Shown here: piece by piece, positions 24,502 through 33,909 of the stretch
How positions within the stretch are numbered: position 1 is the stretch's first letter
How the letters are laid out: each line of letters starts with the position of its first letter
Assembly: GCF_001610875.1 (NCBI RefSeq)
Contig: NZ_CP011272.1
Coordinates: 5,189,988-5,253,987, forward strand
Direction: 5' to 3'
Length of the DNA stretch: 64,000 nt
Source of the DNA: Pirellula sp. SH-Sr6A
GTDB taxonomy: Bacteria; Planctomycetota; Planctomycetia; Pirellulales; Pirellulaceae
The notes under the pieces: generated by a model
Database searches by the model: none
Seen by the model: only the letters and a program-made list of their open reading frames with translations
Told to the model about the DNA's origin: nothing
Position numbers and translations under genes: made by a program

Positions 24502-25652
24502 CTAACCCGCTTCCTCGGAAGCAAGTGCCGGAGCCTCCAGCGTCTCATGGTATCGCGGGAATTTTTCGTGCAGCTTGTCCTCATCCATGTGGAAGTAACG
24601 GGTCTGGGGATGTTTGACTGATGTGCCCATCATCATGACGCACGAGAAGATCTCGCCGGTCCGGTCGAGGTAGTTGCACGCGAAACTGTGTCGAAAGTTG
24701 TACATTTTTACTTGGTTCGCGTCGATTCCATGCTGCTCGATATAGGTGAGAACTTTTGGGCGTTTCAGCAGCCATCCCCTCCGTTTTTTCGTGCAGTTCG
24801 TTTGCACCCGCTTCGCACCACGATCCGTTCGGTAGATCGGGCCATCCGGGTATTTCTTGATGCACGTTTCGGTGTATGCCGGAGCCTCGGGTGTCAGAAT
24901 CATCACGCGATCACGCTGAGTCTTCTTTGCCGTTTTGTGTACATATCCCTTCGTAGCGTTCCACCGAAAGACGAGCCGCCCGTTCTGGTAGCTGAATTCC
25001 TCAGCATTCCGCAGTTCGACAGAGTGTGCTCCAGTGATTCGTAGCAACCACAAGAAACTACCAAACTGCTCGCAAAAGCCGATATTCTTCAAATGAACCT
25101 CTGGATTGTCGGTTTTGTTTTGCGATTGTACGTCCCCCGCTCAAAGCACTCCGATATGAGCAGGTCACAGAGGTCGTCAGCCATGCGTGCGTCACGTCCC
25201 CGAAGAATGGGCCGCGGCTTCCCCACCTTCCCCGTCAGCGGGGCTGTTTGAATGAATTCCTTCTTCCGTGCCCACGAAATGGCACCGAGGATCAGGGCAT
25301 CCGCTTATGCTTTGCTGGTTGGATTCCACGGCTCCCGTTCGGTGAGACACTGGTCAAAGTCGTTGAGCTTCAGCTCGAAGACCTTTTTTTACCGAACACA
25401 ACGATGAAGCGGCGGGCTATGGCCTCGAACACGCCTGGAACGCAGCTTGTCCGGGTTGCCTTCAAATGTGCTCTGTACTGGTTAATCAGTTCGGAAATGA
25501 GATATCCATCAGTGCCAATCTCGTCGTCTTGGGCTACGAGCTTGCGAAACCTGTCTAGGGCAGCAAGATAGGTGTTCCCGTTTGGTGCGTCGTCCGGCCC
25601 GTTAGCAAGTATGTGCTGGCTGCCAGCGATGGAGCAGCGGTAGGCCTTTTTC
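24502..25652 (-). pseudogene. Degenerate tyrosine recombinase/integrase
   Basis: Pieces of a site-specific integrase lie in successive frames. The N-terminal part is (NTYLAALDRFRKLVAQDDE ... FEAIARRFIVVFG). A frameshift follows at a 7-T run (25384-25390), then KLNDFDQCLTEREPWNPTSKA(stop)ADALILGAISWARKKEF as the SAM-like domain, a second stop, another shift, and the catalytic part. In the last, the first catalytic Arg is His (TGAHSVELR where TGAR-type is expected), the H-x-x-R box reads YNFRH, and GH before the terminal Tyr is GT. Multiple lesions show it is inactive. It probably once mobilised the island 15.7-25.7 kb. Confidence 0.8.
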
Positions 25653-25833
25653 GACCTACAGTATTGGACTTAGGGATTCGGACCAGGCTTCACGGTGGTA
25701 TCCTAGAAGAACAAAAACAAACGGGGAAATCGCTTCCAAGCACAGCCATTTTACCCGACTGAACCGATAACTCGTGAAAGATTTCATGCGGCACGAATTG
25801 CAAAGCCCTGTGAAATAAGGAGATACAGACAAG

Positions 25834-26643
25834 ATGGACTACATCGATCCCCACATCCACATGGTTTCGCGCACAACGGACGATTACGAGACGTTGGCGA
25901 GAATGGGGTGTGTTGCGATGAGCGAACCGGCGTTTTGGGCAGGGTTTGACCGCGGAAGCGTTGAAAGTTTTCGCGATTACTTCCGGCAATTGACGGAGTT
26001 CGAACCTCGAAGGGCCGCTCAATATGGGATCCGGCATTTCACTTGGCTTTGCATCAATGCCAAGGAGGCGGAGAACGTTTCGCTCTCTCGAGAAATCATC
26101 GCGATGATCCCTGAGTTTTTGGACAAACCCAATGTCCTCGGCATCGGGGAAATCGGTCTCAACAAAAACACGCGAAATGAATCGATCATCTTTCTGGAAC
26201 ATTTGGAACTGGCAATTCGGTACAACCAGCAAATCCTCATCCACACCCCTCACTTGGAAGACAAGTACCAAGGGACTCGAATGATCCTCGATATGCTCAT
26301 GGGAGATTCTCGAATCGATCGCTCGCGCGTTTTGGTCGACCATGTCGAGGAGCACACCATCGAAGCGGTCCTGGAAAATGGCTTCTGGGCCGGTATGACT
26401 TTGTACCCAGTCAGCAAATGCACTCCGCAGCGGGCGGCTGACATGATTGAGAAGTACGGGCCAGAACGTTTGATGGCCAACTCCGCCGGCGATTGGGGGC
26501 CGAGCAAACCGACCGCCATTCCGGATCTCATCATGGAGCTTAAGAAGCGAGGCCATTCCCGCGAATTGATTCGCAGGGTGGTATATGAGAACCCGGTAAC
26601 CTTCTTCTCGCAGAGCAAGCCAGGTTTGTTCCAAGACGTCTGA
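25834..26643 (+). CDS. TatD-family metal-dependent hydrolase (EboB-like)
   Basis: 269 residues starting MDYIDPHIHMVSRTTDDYE, whose D-x-H-x-H provides the first metal ligands of the TIM-barrel hydrolase. Later ligands are in VLGIGEIGLNK, ILIHTPH, VLVDHVEEH and NSAGDWG. This subgroup, with PAFWAGFDRGSVESFRDYF, resembles the TatD-like protein encoded in eboABCDEF clusters, but no other ebo gene is present here. The gene has AAGGAG upstream. It is followed after 35 bp by a MoaB/Mog gene, so the two may be co-transcribed. The substrate is unknown. Confidence 0.88.
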   Translation: MDYIDPHIHMVSRTTDDYETLARMGCVAMSEPAFWAGFDRGSVESFRDYFRQLTEFEPRRAAQYGIRHFTWLCINAKEAENVSLSREIIAMIPEFLDKPNVLGIGEIGLNKNTRNESIIFLEHLELAIRYNQQILIHTPHLEDKYQGTRMILDMLMGDSRIDRSRVLVDHVEEHTIEAVLENGFWAGMTLYPVSKCTPQRAADMIEKYGPERLMANSAGDWGPSKPTAIPDLIMELKKRGHSRELIRRVVYENPVTFFSQSKPGLFQDV

Positions 26644-26678
26644 AACGGACCGCGAAGGGTTCATTGCAAAGAGGAAGC

Positions 26679-27188
26679 ATGTCGGAATCGACGAATCAGC
26701 ATCGACGCACGGCGGGTGAACAGGTCACCGTTGCGATTCTTACCGTAAGCGACACGCGGTCGTTAGAAACCGACGGGGGCGGGCAACTGATCGAAGACCT
26801 TTGCCACGCTCGCGGCTTTCCCGTTTGCAATCGACGCATCGTGAAGGATGAGCGAGATGCCATTCGGCAGGCGGTATTGGAATTGCTGGCCGAAAGGGAT
26901 TGCGAAGCGGTCTTGATTACGGGCGGAACAGGTCTCGCAGCCCGAGACTGCACTGTCGATGCGGTCGAAGGGATCTATGACTCCGCCATCCCAGGATACG
27001 GGGAGCTCTTTCGAATGCTTTCCTATCAAGAGATCGGATCGGCATCCATGCTGAGTCGCGCAAGCGGCGGGCGGATCGGTACCAAGATCGTATTGACGAT
27101 GCCTGGATCAACGGCCGGCGTCCGGCTGGCCATGGAGAAACTCATCCTCCCTGAACTCCCTCACTTGGTCATGCACGCCGGTAAATAA
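26679..27188 (+). CDS. MoaB/Mog-family molybdopterin-binding protein
   Basis: About 169 residues from ATG 26679, preceded by AGAGGAAG; the frame extends to a TTG at 26664. Landmarks are VAILTVSDTRSLETDGGG, IVKDERDAIRQAV, LITGGTGLAARD and TMPGSTAGVRLAMEKLILPELPHLV, the MoCF_biosynth pattern. These proteins adenylylate molybdopterin (MogA/MoaB) before metal insertion. With no other molybdenum-cofactor gene nearby, the exact role cannot be refined. It is followed directly by a tandem repeat array. Confidence 0.92.
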   Translation: MSESTNQHRRTAGEQVTVAILTVSDTRSLETDGGGQLIEDLCHARGFPVCNRRIVKDERDAIRQAVLELLAERDCEAVLITGGTGLAARDCTVDAVEGIYDSAIPGYGELFRMLSYQEIGSASMLSRASGGRIGTKIVLTMPGSTAGVRLAMEKLILPELPHLVMHAGK

Positions 27189-27237
27189 AAACATCTATTT
27201 GCACCGACGAGATCGCAATAGAAGAAGAAGAGGAAGA

Positions 27238-28290
27238 AGAAGTGGCGCGCCAAGGCGCAAAGATCGCAAAGGGAAAGACGGGGTGGGATTTGAAAACATA
27301 AGGAAGAATGACGGATTGGGATAAGAAATGAGATGGCAGTCCAAAATGAATTTTCTAGCAGCTTCACCTGACTCTCCTTCCCTCGTTTCGTCTTCACTTA
27401 GCGTCTTGGCGCCTTTGCGAGAAACTTGGAGCGTGAAGAAGTGGCGCGCCAAGGCGCCAAGATCGCAAAGGGAAAGACAGGGAGGGAATTGAAAACATAA
27501 GGAAGAATGACGGATTGGGATAAGAAATGAGCTGGCAGTCCAAAATGAATTTTCTAGCAGCTTCACCTGACTCTCCTTCCCTCGTTTCGTCTTCACTTAG
27601 CGTCTTGGCGCCTTTGCGAGAAACTTGGAGCGTGAAGAAGTGGCGCGCCAAGGCGCCAAGATCGCAAAGGGAAAGACAGGGAGGGAATTGAAAACATAAG
27701 GAAGAATGACGGATTGGGATAAGAAATGAGTTGGCAGTCCAAAATGAATTTTCTAGCAGCTTCACCTGACTCTCCTTCTCTCGTTTCGTCTTCACTTAGC
27801 GTCTTGGCGTCTTGGCGAGAAACTTGGAGCGTGAAGAAGTGGCGCGCCAAGGCGCCAAGATCGCAAAGGGAAAGACAGGGAGGGAATTGAAAACATAAGG
27901 AAGAATGACGGATTGGGATAAGAAATGAGATGGCAGTCCAAAATGAATTTTCTAGCAGCTTCACCTGACTCTCCTTCCCTCGTTTCGTCTTCACTTAGCG
28001 TCTTGGCGCCTTTGCGAGAAACTTGGATGCGTGAAGAAGTGGCGCGCCAAGGCGCAAAGATCGCAAAGCGAAAACCAGGGACGGACGTGAAAGGATAAGG
28101 GTGAATGACGGATTGCGATACGAGATACGATGGCGGTTCGAATCGAACTTTCTAGCAACTTTCCCCGGTTCTCCTTCCCCCCATCTCCTCTTCACTTAGC
28201 GCCTTGGCGCCGTTGCGAGAAACTCGGAAGCCTGAAGAAGTGGCGCGACGCTCGCAAAGATGGGTAGCGAGTGGACGCGAGGATGATGCA
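27238..28290. repeat. GC-rich palindromic repeat array, locus 2 (199-bp period)
   Basis: The core GTGGCGCGCCAAGGCGC recurs at 27242, 27441, 27640, 27839 and 28039 with a truncated copy at 28240, giving spacings of 199, 199, 199, 200 and 201 bp. Units 1-4 are nearly identical; the fifth and sixth diverge. Each contains CTTTGCGAGAAA opposite TCGCAAAGGGAAA and CTTGGCGCC opposite GGCGCCAAG, so single strands can fold. The near-identity keeps frames open on the minus strand (133 codons repeated), but these are by-products. Same orientation as the 13.5-kb array. Confidence 0.93.
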
Positions 28291-28314
28291 TCCAATGACT
28301 GCAGGATGAGAGTT

Positions 28315-28686
28315 CTAAACGGCTTTGGTGATGGTGCCGAGATAGAATGGTTCTTGTGCCACCAATTCGGTGCCGTCGCTCAAGTAAAAGCGAACGCGAA
28401 CGCACCAGGAGATTGTCAGGATCTTTCCTTCGTAGGAGAGAGGTGATTCCGGCAAGGGAACTTGAAGCCGTCGCGGATTGGACCACTCGATCGCTGCCAG
28501 CGAATTGCCACTAACACGTTGAAAGAAATGGACTCCCATGTCTTCGGAGCCTTTGCCTTCGGTAAGCCATATCACCGAGACTTCTACGGCAGCAATGGTC
28601 GATCGATCGATGTTGGAAACGGTGTACTCGAACTCGAGTACATCGTTAGGCATGTAAGTGGGTTGGAGTCCAAGCAATCGGATCAT
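28315..28686 (-). CDS. Small beta-sandwich-like protein coupled to membrane gene
   Basis: About 123 residues from ATG 28686, which overlaps the TGA of the upstream gene (ATGA), so translation is coupled. The sequence is beta-rich: MIRLLGLQPTYMPNDVLEFEYTV, AVEVSVIWLTEGKG, LTISWCVRVRFYLSDG. It ends PFYLGTITKAV. There is no signal peptide or catalytic motif. The pattern resembles arrestin-like or immunoglobulin-like sandwiches, similar in feel to the C-terminal part of its neighbour. Function unknown. Confidence 0.65.
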   Translation of the reverse strand: MIRLLGLQPTYMPNDVLEFEYTVSNIDRSTIAAVEVSVIWLTEGKGSEDMGVHFFQRVSGNSLAAIEWSNPRRLQVPLPESPLSYEGKILTISWCVRVRFYLSDGTELVAQEPFYLGTITKAV

Positions 28687-29696
28687 GACGGAAGATTCAA
28701 CGTTTTGTCTAGCGCGTGCGGGTACACTACTACGGGGAAACTTCGGGAGTACGATGGCCATCGATTTGCCTCTCCTTCGACGATGATCTTCCAATGAACA
28801 GCGTTATGCAAGCTCTGAAACGAGTGCATCGCATCGTTAGGGATACTCAGCACGCCCTCCAGTTCTAGCGGACGCCCCCAATCAATTCTCGTACGACCTT
28901 GATCCAATACCACCTGCTCGCGCACGATGGATCGCTCGGTGCGAATGTCGGTTCCGAAATGATACGTGCTTTCCTCCTCGCAAACTAGTCGAACGGTTAG
29001 TTTCTTGATCACCAGCCTGCCGTACTGGACCAATAGAATCTTGTAAGTGCGACCGGGAACCAGCGGTAAGTCTTCGATCTCAACCGTAGTGGATCCAATC
29101 CCGAGCACTTGCACATAAGTCTTGAAGAACAGCTGGGTCGAACGAAGACCGATGTAGGCGCCAGGCAACAGGAGCAGTAGCAACATTATCGGAGTTCGTC
29201 CGCCAAGGAACCCTTGTACAGCGACGACAAAGAAGATAGCTAGCATGGCGTTCCAAGCCATAGCGAAGACCCCAACAGCGATGAACGCCATCAAGTCGTG
29301 CGACGGGCTTGGGAGTCGATAAGCCAGCTTCGCGCCCGGACTGTCTGTGAAAGGCTCGAGCGATGGGATCATCGGCGGAGGAGCCTTCTTGGTCTGTCGT
29401 GGGCGAGGCAGCAAACCGCTCTTCGCGATCGCTTCTCGGTGTTCGTCGCTCATGGCGACTTTCAAAACACGGACCCAGAAACCAACGGCACCCAAGACGA
29501 CCAAAGCCGCCGAGACTCCGACGGATAGCCAGAATCCGTACCCGACCTTGAGCCAGCTGACAAAGGTACTAAGACTGAGAACGCCGACGAGGAAGCATGT
29601 GGCGAAGAATGTGGCCTCTCCCAGGGAGCCCATGATCCACCAGCCGGTCATCCGGCCCCCTTTTTTCTTTCCCCACAGTCTAAATCTCGGCTTCAT
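28683..29696 (-). CDS. Membrane protein with cytoplasmic/periplasmic beta domain
   Basis: About 337 residues from ATG 29696; the longer frame begins with TTG at 29756. Two N-terminal helices (ATFFATCFLVGVLSL; FWLSVGVSAALVVLGAVGFWV) and two central ones (LMAFIAVGVFAMAWNAMLAIFFVVAVQGF; IMLLLLLLPGAYIGL) flank a Pro-rich linker. The C-terminal 170 residues are beta-rich and end WKIIVEGEANRWPSYSRSFPVVVYP, a pattern seen in arrestin-like domains of bacterial membrane proteins. No enzyme motif is present. It is coupled to the 123-aa gene; the pair probably forms one complex. Confidence 0.7.
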   Translation of the reverse strand: MKPRFRLWGKKKGGRMTGWWIMGSLGEATFFATCFLVGVLSLSTFVSWLKVGYGFWLSVGVSAALVVLGAVGFWVRVLKVAMSDEHREAIAKSGLLPRPRQTKKAPPPMIPSLEPFTDSPGAKLAYRLPSPSHDLMAFIAVGVFAMAWNAMLAIFFVVAVQGFLGGRTPIMLLLLLLPGAYIGLRSTQLFFKTYVQVLGIGSTTVEIEDLPLVPGRTYKILLVQYGRLVIKKLTVRLVCEEESTYHFGTDIRTERSIVREQVVLDQGRTRIDWGRPLELEGVLSIPNDAMHSFQSLHNAVHWKIIVEGEANRWPSYSRSFPVVVYPHALDKTLNLPS

Positions 29697-29880
29697 ACGT
29701 CGCAGTGTATTCGCTGGGCTGCCGTTGCCAAGCCGCACAACCGTTACCAACGACAAAGTTCCCCAATCAACCGCTTTCAGCCTGGAATTTCATCGTTAGA
29801 ATCCCCGTCGGGTCGCGGACTGGCAGCCAGAATCGTCAAACCCCGAACACGGTAAGCAACCCTCCCCAAGAGTCTTTTCA

Positions 29881-30717
29881 TTGAACGATTACATCGCTGC
29901 GTTACTCCAAGGCATCGTGGAGGGACTAACGGAATTTCTTCCGGTGAGCTCGACCGCGCATATCATCCTGACGCAGGAGCTGCTCGGAATCGATCGTACA
30001 CTGCCGTTTTGGAAGATGTTTGCCGTAGTGATTCAACTGGGGGCGATCCTCTCCGTCATCGCCTTTTTTCGGGCTAGGTTAGCTGCATTTCTGGTTTCGT
30101 TCCGAGCTTCTCTGAAATCGGACTGGAAAGCATCGTACCGTCATCCATTGGCGCTTGTGCTGGTGAGCTTTGTCGTCACCGCCATCCCTTGCTTCTTGAT
30201 CGATGAAATCATCGGTGAAAACCTGGAGAGCCTGTGGGTCATTGCCATTGCGCTGGTAATCGGAGGTATTGCCATGGTCGTTATCGATCGCGTCTATTCC
30301 GATCACGCCAAAACCGAGAGATTGGAAGAAATGAGTCTCCGGCAAGCGATTGCGATCGGCTTTTTTCAGATTCTGGCTGCCGCGTTTCCTGGAACGAGTC
30401 GCTCCATGGCGACGATTGCCGGGGGGCAAATCTTCGGGTTGAGTAGATCAGCGGCCCTGGAGTTCAGTTTCTTTCTTGCCATCCCTGTGATGTTCGCCGC
30501 TTCCGGGTTCAAGCTCGTGAAACATTTGGCAACCGAACCGATGCCTTCTGGAGGAGAGTGGACGAGCTTGGCGATTGGATTCGTTACCAGTTTTGTCGTC
30601 GCCTATGGCGTGATCGCATGGTTCATCCAATGGGTCCGCTCTCGCGGGTTCGTTCCGTTTGCCGTGTATCGGGTGATCGCCGGGACAGGGCTTTTGCTCT
30701 GGCTTTGGTTGCGATAG
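29881..30717 (+). CDS. uppP: Undecaprenyl-diphosphatase UppP (BacA)
   Basis: 278 residues from a TTG start. Signature motif 1 EGLTEFLPVSSTAH (14-27) holds the catalytic Glu residues, and motif 2 PGTSRSM (about 170) the Ser/Arg; eight or so hydrophobic segments are present. The enzyme dephosphorylates undecaprenyl diphosphate in the membrane, recycling the lipid carrier of cell-wall synthesis, and overproduction gives bacitracin resistance. The TTG start has little ribosome-binding site support, but conserved residues begin right after it. It is followed by the importer genes without obvious coupling. Confidence 0.96.
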   Translation: MNDYIAALLQGIVEGLTEFLPVSSTAHIILTQELLGIDRTLPFWKMFAVVIQLGAILSVIAFFRARLAAFLVSFRASLKSDWKASYRHPLALVLVSFVVTAIPCFLIDEIIGENLESLWVIAIALVIGGIAMVVIDRVYSDHAKTERLEEMSLRQAIAIGFFQILAAAFPGTSRSMATIAGGQIFGLSRSAALEFSFFLAIPVMFAASGFKLVKHLATEPMPSGGEWTSLAIGFVTSFVVAYGVIAWFIQWVRSRGFVPFAVYRVIAGTGLLLWLWLR

Positions 30718-30767
30718 CCACGACTTTGATTTCATTGACAACCCATAGGGGCACCGATAGCATCACC

Positions 30768-30800
30768 CCGGATGTCATTGAACGTTGTTATTCCATCCGG
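30768..30800 (+). promoter_or_regulatory. Hairpin upstream of the substrate-binding lipoprotein gene
   Basis: CCGGATG and CATCCGG form a 7-bp perfect stem with a 19-nt loop, 23 bp before ATG 30823. No cobalamin riboswitch box was found. It could be a UppP terminator relic or a leader structure; weak evidence. Confidence 0.35.
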
Positions 30801-30822
30801 TTGGACCCCTGAGGCCGATTCC

Positions 30823-31902
30823 ATGCTGTCAACTCGGCGACTCTCGACAGACTGGATGTACCCCTGTCTCAACGCTTTGTCCACCCTTTTCTCGCTCTGC
30901 ATTGCGATGGTGATGGGATGGGGCCTGCCAGGCTGCGATTCGAAAGAACCTCAGTCTTTTTCCACGAACGCTAGTCCGGAGTCGTCCTCGTCTCAGATCG
31001 CTTCTAACGAGTTTCCCTACACGTTTACCGACCGTCTGAATCGAAAGGTCACGATCCGAAATCGTCCTGAACGAATAATCTCCCTTAATCCGTCCACGAC
31101 CGAACTCCTCTTCGCCATCGGCGCTGAGAGCAAGCTTGTGGGACGAACCGAATATTGCAATTTCCCCGAGGGGGCATCAAAGATTCCCATCGTCGGGAAA
31201 GGGACCATTGAAGGGATCAGTCGAGAAGCCATACTAGCGGCGCGCCCGGACGTTATTCTCTTCAAATGGGATAGTCATCAGGCGTTGATCGAGACCTTTG
31301 AACCCCTTGGCATTCCCCTTATCGGCATCGGTCCCGAATCGGTGGATGAGTTGCTATCCGAAGCCGAACTGCTAGGACGGTTAACGGGTACCAAAGCCAA
31401 TGCGAATCATTTCACCGATCGATTTGCCTCCCAATTGAAACGCTTGCAGCAGTTGGTCGCGGACATCGCACCATCCCAGCGGGCTCGCGTGTTTTACGAA
31501 GTTTGGGACGATCCTCTCATGACCGCTGGCCCTGAATCTTTCATCGGCCAATTGCTGAGCTTGGCCAATGCGGAAAACATTTTCGCTGATGTGCAGGCTA
31601 GGTATCCTCGAGTTAGTCGCGAAGCGCTCGTTCAACGGAACCCGGATGTGATCCTAGCTCCGACGACACATAGTCAAAAAGTCGATGTGCAAAAGATGGC
31701 GTTACGTCCCGGATGGGGTGAGATGCTCGCGGTGAAAAATCAAAGGATTCACGTCATCGATGGCGATCTCGTCTCTCGATGTGGGCCTCGCATGCTTTCG
31801 GCTTTGCATGAAATCATCCGAGCGGTATATCCAGAGGTTGCACCGAAGTTGCCCGTGGATGAATCCATCGTTGCACCGAACCCATCGGGATCGAAGCCGT
31901 GA
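30823..31902 (+). CDS. ABC importer substrate-binding lipoprotein (cobalamin/siderophore type)
   Basis: About 359 residues from ATG 30823, with a lipobox-like GWGLPGC; the frame extends upstream to 30772. After a Ser-rich linker come the class III binding-protein blocks: FTDRLNRKVTIRNRPERIISLNPSTTELLFAIG, VGRTEYCNFPEGA, ISREAILAARPDVILF, RPGWGEMLAVKNQRIHVIDGD. The tone is that of BtuF-like cobalamin or ferric-siderophore binders; the ligand is not decidable. The permease start overlaps its stop (GTGA), and the ATPase follows, making a complete btuFCD-type importer. Confidence 0.9.
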   Translation: MLSTRRLSTDWMYPCLNALSTLFSLCIAMVMGWGLPGCDSKEPQSFSTNASPESSSSQIASNEFPYTFTDRLNRKVTIRNRPERIISLNPSTTELLFAIGAESKLVGRTEYCNFPEGASKIPIVGKGTIEGISREAILAARPDVILFKWDSHQALIETFEPLGIPLIGIGPESVDELLSEAELLGRLTGTKANANHFTDRFASQLKRLQQLVADIAPSQRARVFYEVWDDPLMTAGPESFIGQLLSLANAENIFADVQARYPRVSREALVQRNPDVILAPTTHSQKVDVQKMALRPGWGEMLAVKNQRIHVIDGDLVSRCGPRMLSALHEIIRAVYPEVAPKLPVDESIVAPNPSGSKP

Positions 31903-32963
31903 GACCGACGAATCCCGTTCTAAAGGCCATTCGTGGTAAGAGCGAATGGCTCCTATTGGCCTCTCTCTTGATACTTGGAATCCTATCGGTGGTCAGTCTT
32001 GGGATCGGTCCTGTGACGATTTCCATCGGGACCATTTGGGATTGGTTAACGCAAAGTTCGAGCGAGGGTCAGCAAATGGAGTTTACCATTCTGACCAGCC
32101 TGCGTCTCCCACGAGTCCTAGCGGCGTTGTGGACAGGCGCCGCGCTGGCGATCGCTGGCGTTGGATTTCAATGTCTGTTTCGAAACCCCTTGGCCGATCC
32201 CTATGTCATCGGCGCGTCGAGCGGTGCAGCATTGGGAGTGGCCATCGCGGTGATCATCGGATGGCGATGGTCGATGTTCGGGGTGAGCCCCACATCGATG
32301 TTCTCCATGTTGGGTTCCATCTTCACCGTTGGGCTAGTTTTTGTCATCGGGTCCGCGAACCGAGGGGCATCCTCGTTGACGTTGCTTCTCGCCGGAGTCG
32401 CAATTAGCAGCCTGGCGAACGCTCTCGTTTCGCTGTTGATGTTTGTGCACGACGGGCAAAAGACGATGGTCATATTGAATTGGCTCTTGGGGTCCCTCGC
32501 CGCGTCGAACTGGCAATCGCTGCCCACGTTGGTCGTGCTGTCGACTTTTGGCATGGTTTGGCTATGGATGATGGCGAGGCAGATGGACGCCTATTCGCTC
32601 GGCGATATCGCTTCGCAATCGCTTGGACTCAATCTCTCCCGATTGCGTTTGTCGGTCGTGTTCGCGGCGAGCGTTGCGACTGCCGCTGCGGTTTCAACGG
32701 CGGGAGTGGTTGGCTTTGTCGGATTGATCGCACCGCAGATCGCAAGATTGTTGATTGGTACGAGGCATACATTGTTGATTCCGATGAGCGGATTGCTCGG
32801 AGCCACGATCACTTTGATCGCCGACGCGGCCGCAAGAACCGTGGTTGCCCCGGCAGAGCTCCCGGTCGGTATCTTGACGGCAATGCTGGGCGGACCCTTC
32901 TTCTTGGGATTGCTCATGCGACGCGGCAGGTCACATTCCCTTTTAGGACGAAGAGGGGGGTGA
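31899..32963 (+). CDS. FecCD/BtuC-family permease
   Basis: 354 residues from a GTG overlapping the preceding TGA. It has about ten hydrophobic helices. Family landmarks are TILTSLRLPRVLAALWTGAALAIAGVGFQ (first helices), NPLADPYVIGASSGAALGVA, LLLAGVAISSLANAL, and GVVGFVGLIAPQIARLL, the region that contacts the ATPase. It is the transmembrane subunit for cobalamin or iron-siderophore import. It is translationally coupled upstream and 4 bp from the ATPase start downstream. Confidence 0.95.
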   Translation: MRPTNPVLKAIRGKSEWLLLASLLILGILSVVSLGIGPVTISIGTIWDWLTQSSSEGQQMEFTILTSLRLPRVLAALWTGAALAIAGVGFQCLFRNPLADPYVIGASSGAALGVAIAVIIGWRWSMFGVSPTSMFSMLGSIFTVGLVFVIGSANRGASSLTLLLAGVAISSLANALVSLLMFVHDGQKTMVILNWLLGSLAASNWQSLPTLVVLSTFGMVWLWMMARQMDAYSLGDIASQSLGLNLSRLRLSVVFAASVATAAAVSTAGVVGFVGLIAPQIARLLIGTRHTLLIPMSGLLGATITLIADAAARTVVAPAELPVGILTAMLGGPFFLGLLMRRGRSHSLLGRRGG

Positions 32964-32967
32964 AGGC

Positions 32968-33753
32968 GTGGATCCCAAACCCTTGCGCATCGAGAACCTT
33001 TCGTTCTCCTACACCGAAACGCCGGTTCTCAAAGGCCTGGATTTGACCCTATTACCTGGGGAGATGGTCGTATTGCTCGGAGCGAATGGAGCGGGCAAGA
33101 CGACTCTATTACGAACCGTAGCACGGCAGTTAGAGCCTGATTCCGGAGCGATTTGGATCGATGAATCCGATATCCATTCTTTCACGCGGCGAACGCTGGC
33201 CCAACGCGTTTCGCTCATGCCGCAGTTCGAGCATCGGGACACCTCTCTGACGGTACAAGAAGTTGTGATGCTGGGCCGAGCTCCTCATGTGGGCTGGTAC
33301 AAGCCGTGGTCCACGCTCGACGCAAGCTTGGTGAGAGAGTCATTAGAAACGACCGGAATGTGGGGGCTGCGAGAGAGAACGCTCGACACCTTATCGGGAG
33401 GGGAATGGCGGCGGATGATCCTCGCCCGTTCGTTGGCTCAGCAAGCTCGAGTGCTCTTGCTCGATGAGCCCACGGCGGGACTGGATCTGCGTTATCAATA
33501 CGAGTCTCTGCGCAAGATTCGCGAGCTCGTGAAGTCTCGACAGCTCATCGCGCTTCTATCAATTCACGACTTGCAGCAATCCGCCATGTTTGGCGACAAA
33601 ATCGCATTGCTCGCGTCGCAGCGTCTCCTCGCGTTCGGAACGCCTGCGGAAGTCCTTACGGCCCCACTGCTGGAACAGGCATTTGGAATCCGGGTTCAAG
33701 TCTTCACGAATCCGATCAACGGGCTACCCACGATTGTTCCGGATGAAGCGTAG
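32968..33753 (+). CDS. ABC transporter ATPase (BtuD/HmuV type)
   Basis: 261 residues from a GTG start preceded by GGGGGGTGAAGG. Walker A is GANGAGKTT (38-46), the Q-loop is in LMPQFEHRD, the signature is LSGGEWRRM, Walker B is VLLLDEPTAGLDL, and the H-loop is in LLSIHDLQQ. The protein energises import by the preceding permease. The signature has Trp-Arg-Arg in place of the usual Gln-Arg, a tolerated variant in this subfamily. Last gene of the importer operon. Confidence 0.95.
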   Translation: MDPKPLRIENLSFSYTETPVLKGLDLTLLPGEMVVLLGANGAGKTTLLRTVARQLEPDSGAIWIDESDIHSFTRRTLAQRVSLMPQFEHRDTSLTVQEVVMLGRAPHVGWYKPWSTLDASLVRESLETTGMWGLRERTLDTLSGGEWRRMILARSLAQQARVLLLDEPTAGLDLRYQYESLRKIRELVKSRQLIALLSIHDLQQSAMFGDKIALLASQRLLAFGTPAEVLTAPLLEQAFGIRVQVFTNPINGLPTIVPDEA

Positions 33754-33909
33754 ACCCTAGGGAACCGGTCAACACCTCCCTCCTGGGTGCGGGATCTCGA
33801 TTACAATAAGTCCGACTTTTAAAGCCAGTCCCTTTAAACTCGCCCGTTCCCACCTCCCCGACTCACTCGATCCCCATGTGGGGGTTTCCTACAACGAGCT
33901 ATCTCTCTC

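Noticed and set aside
25834-26643. Full ebo gene cluster
   Set aside because: Only the TatD-like member is present; no EboA, C, D, E or F homologue lies next to it.
27195-27994. Repeated 133-codon open frames on the minus strand
   Set aside because: They are produced by the 199-bp tandem repeat itself; sequence is near identical between units, has no ribosome-binding site pattern and reads through the palindromic arms.
30718-30822. Cobalamin riboswitch upstream of the BtuF-like gene
   Set aside because: No B12-box-like sequence and the gap is only about 100 bp; only a simple 7-bp hairpin is visible.
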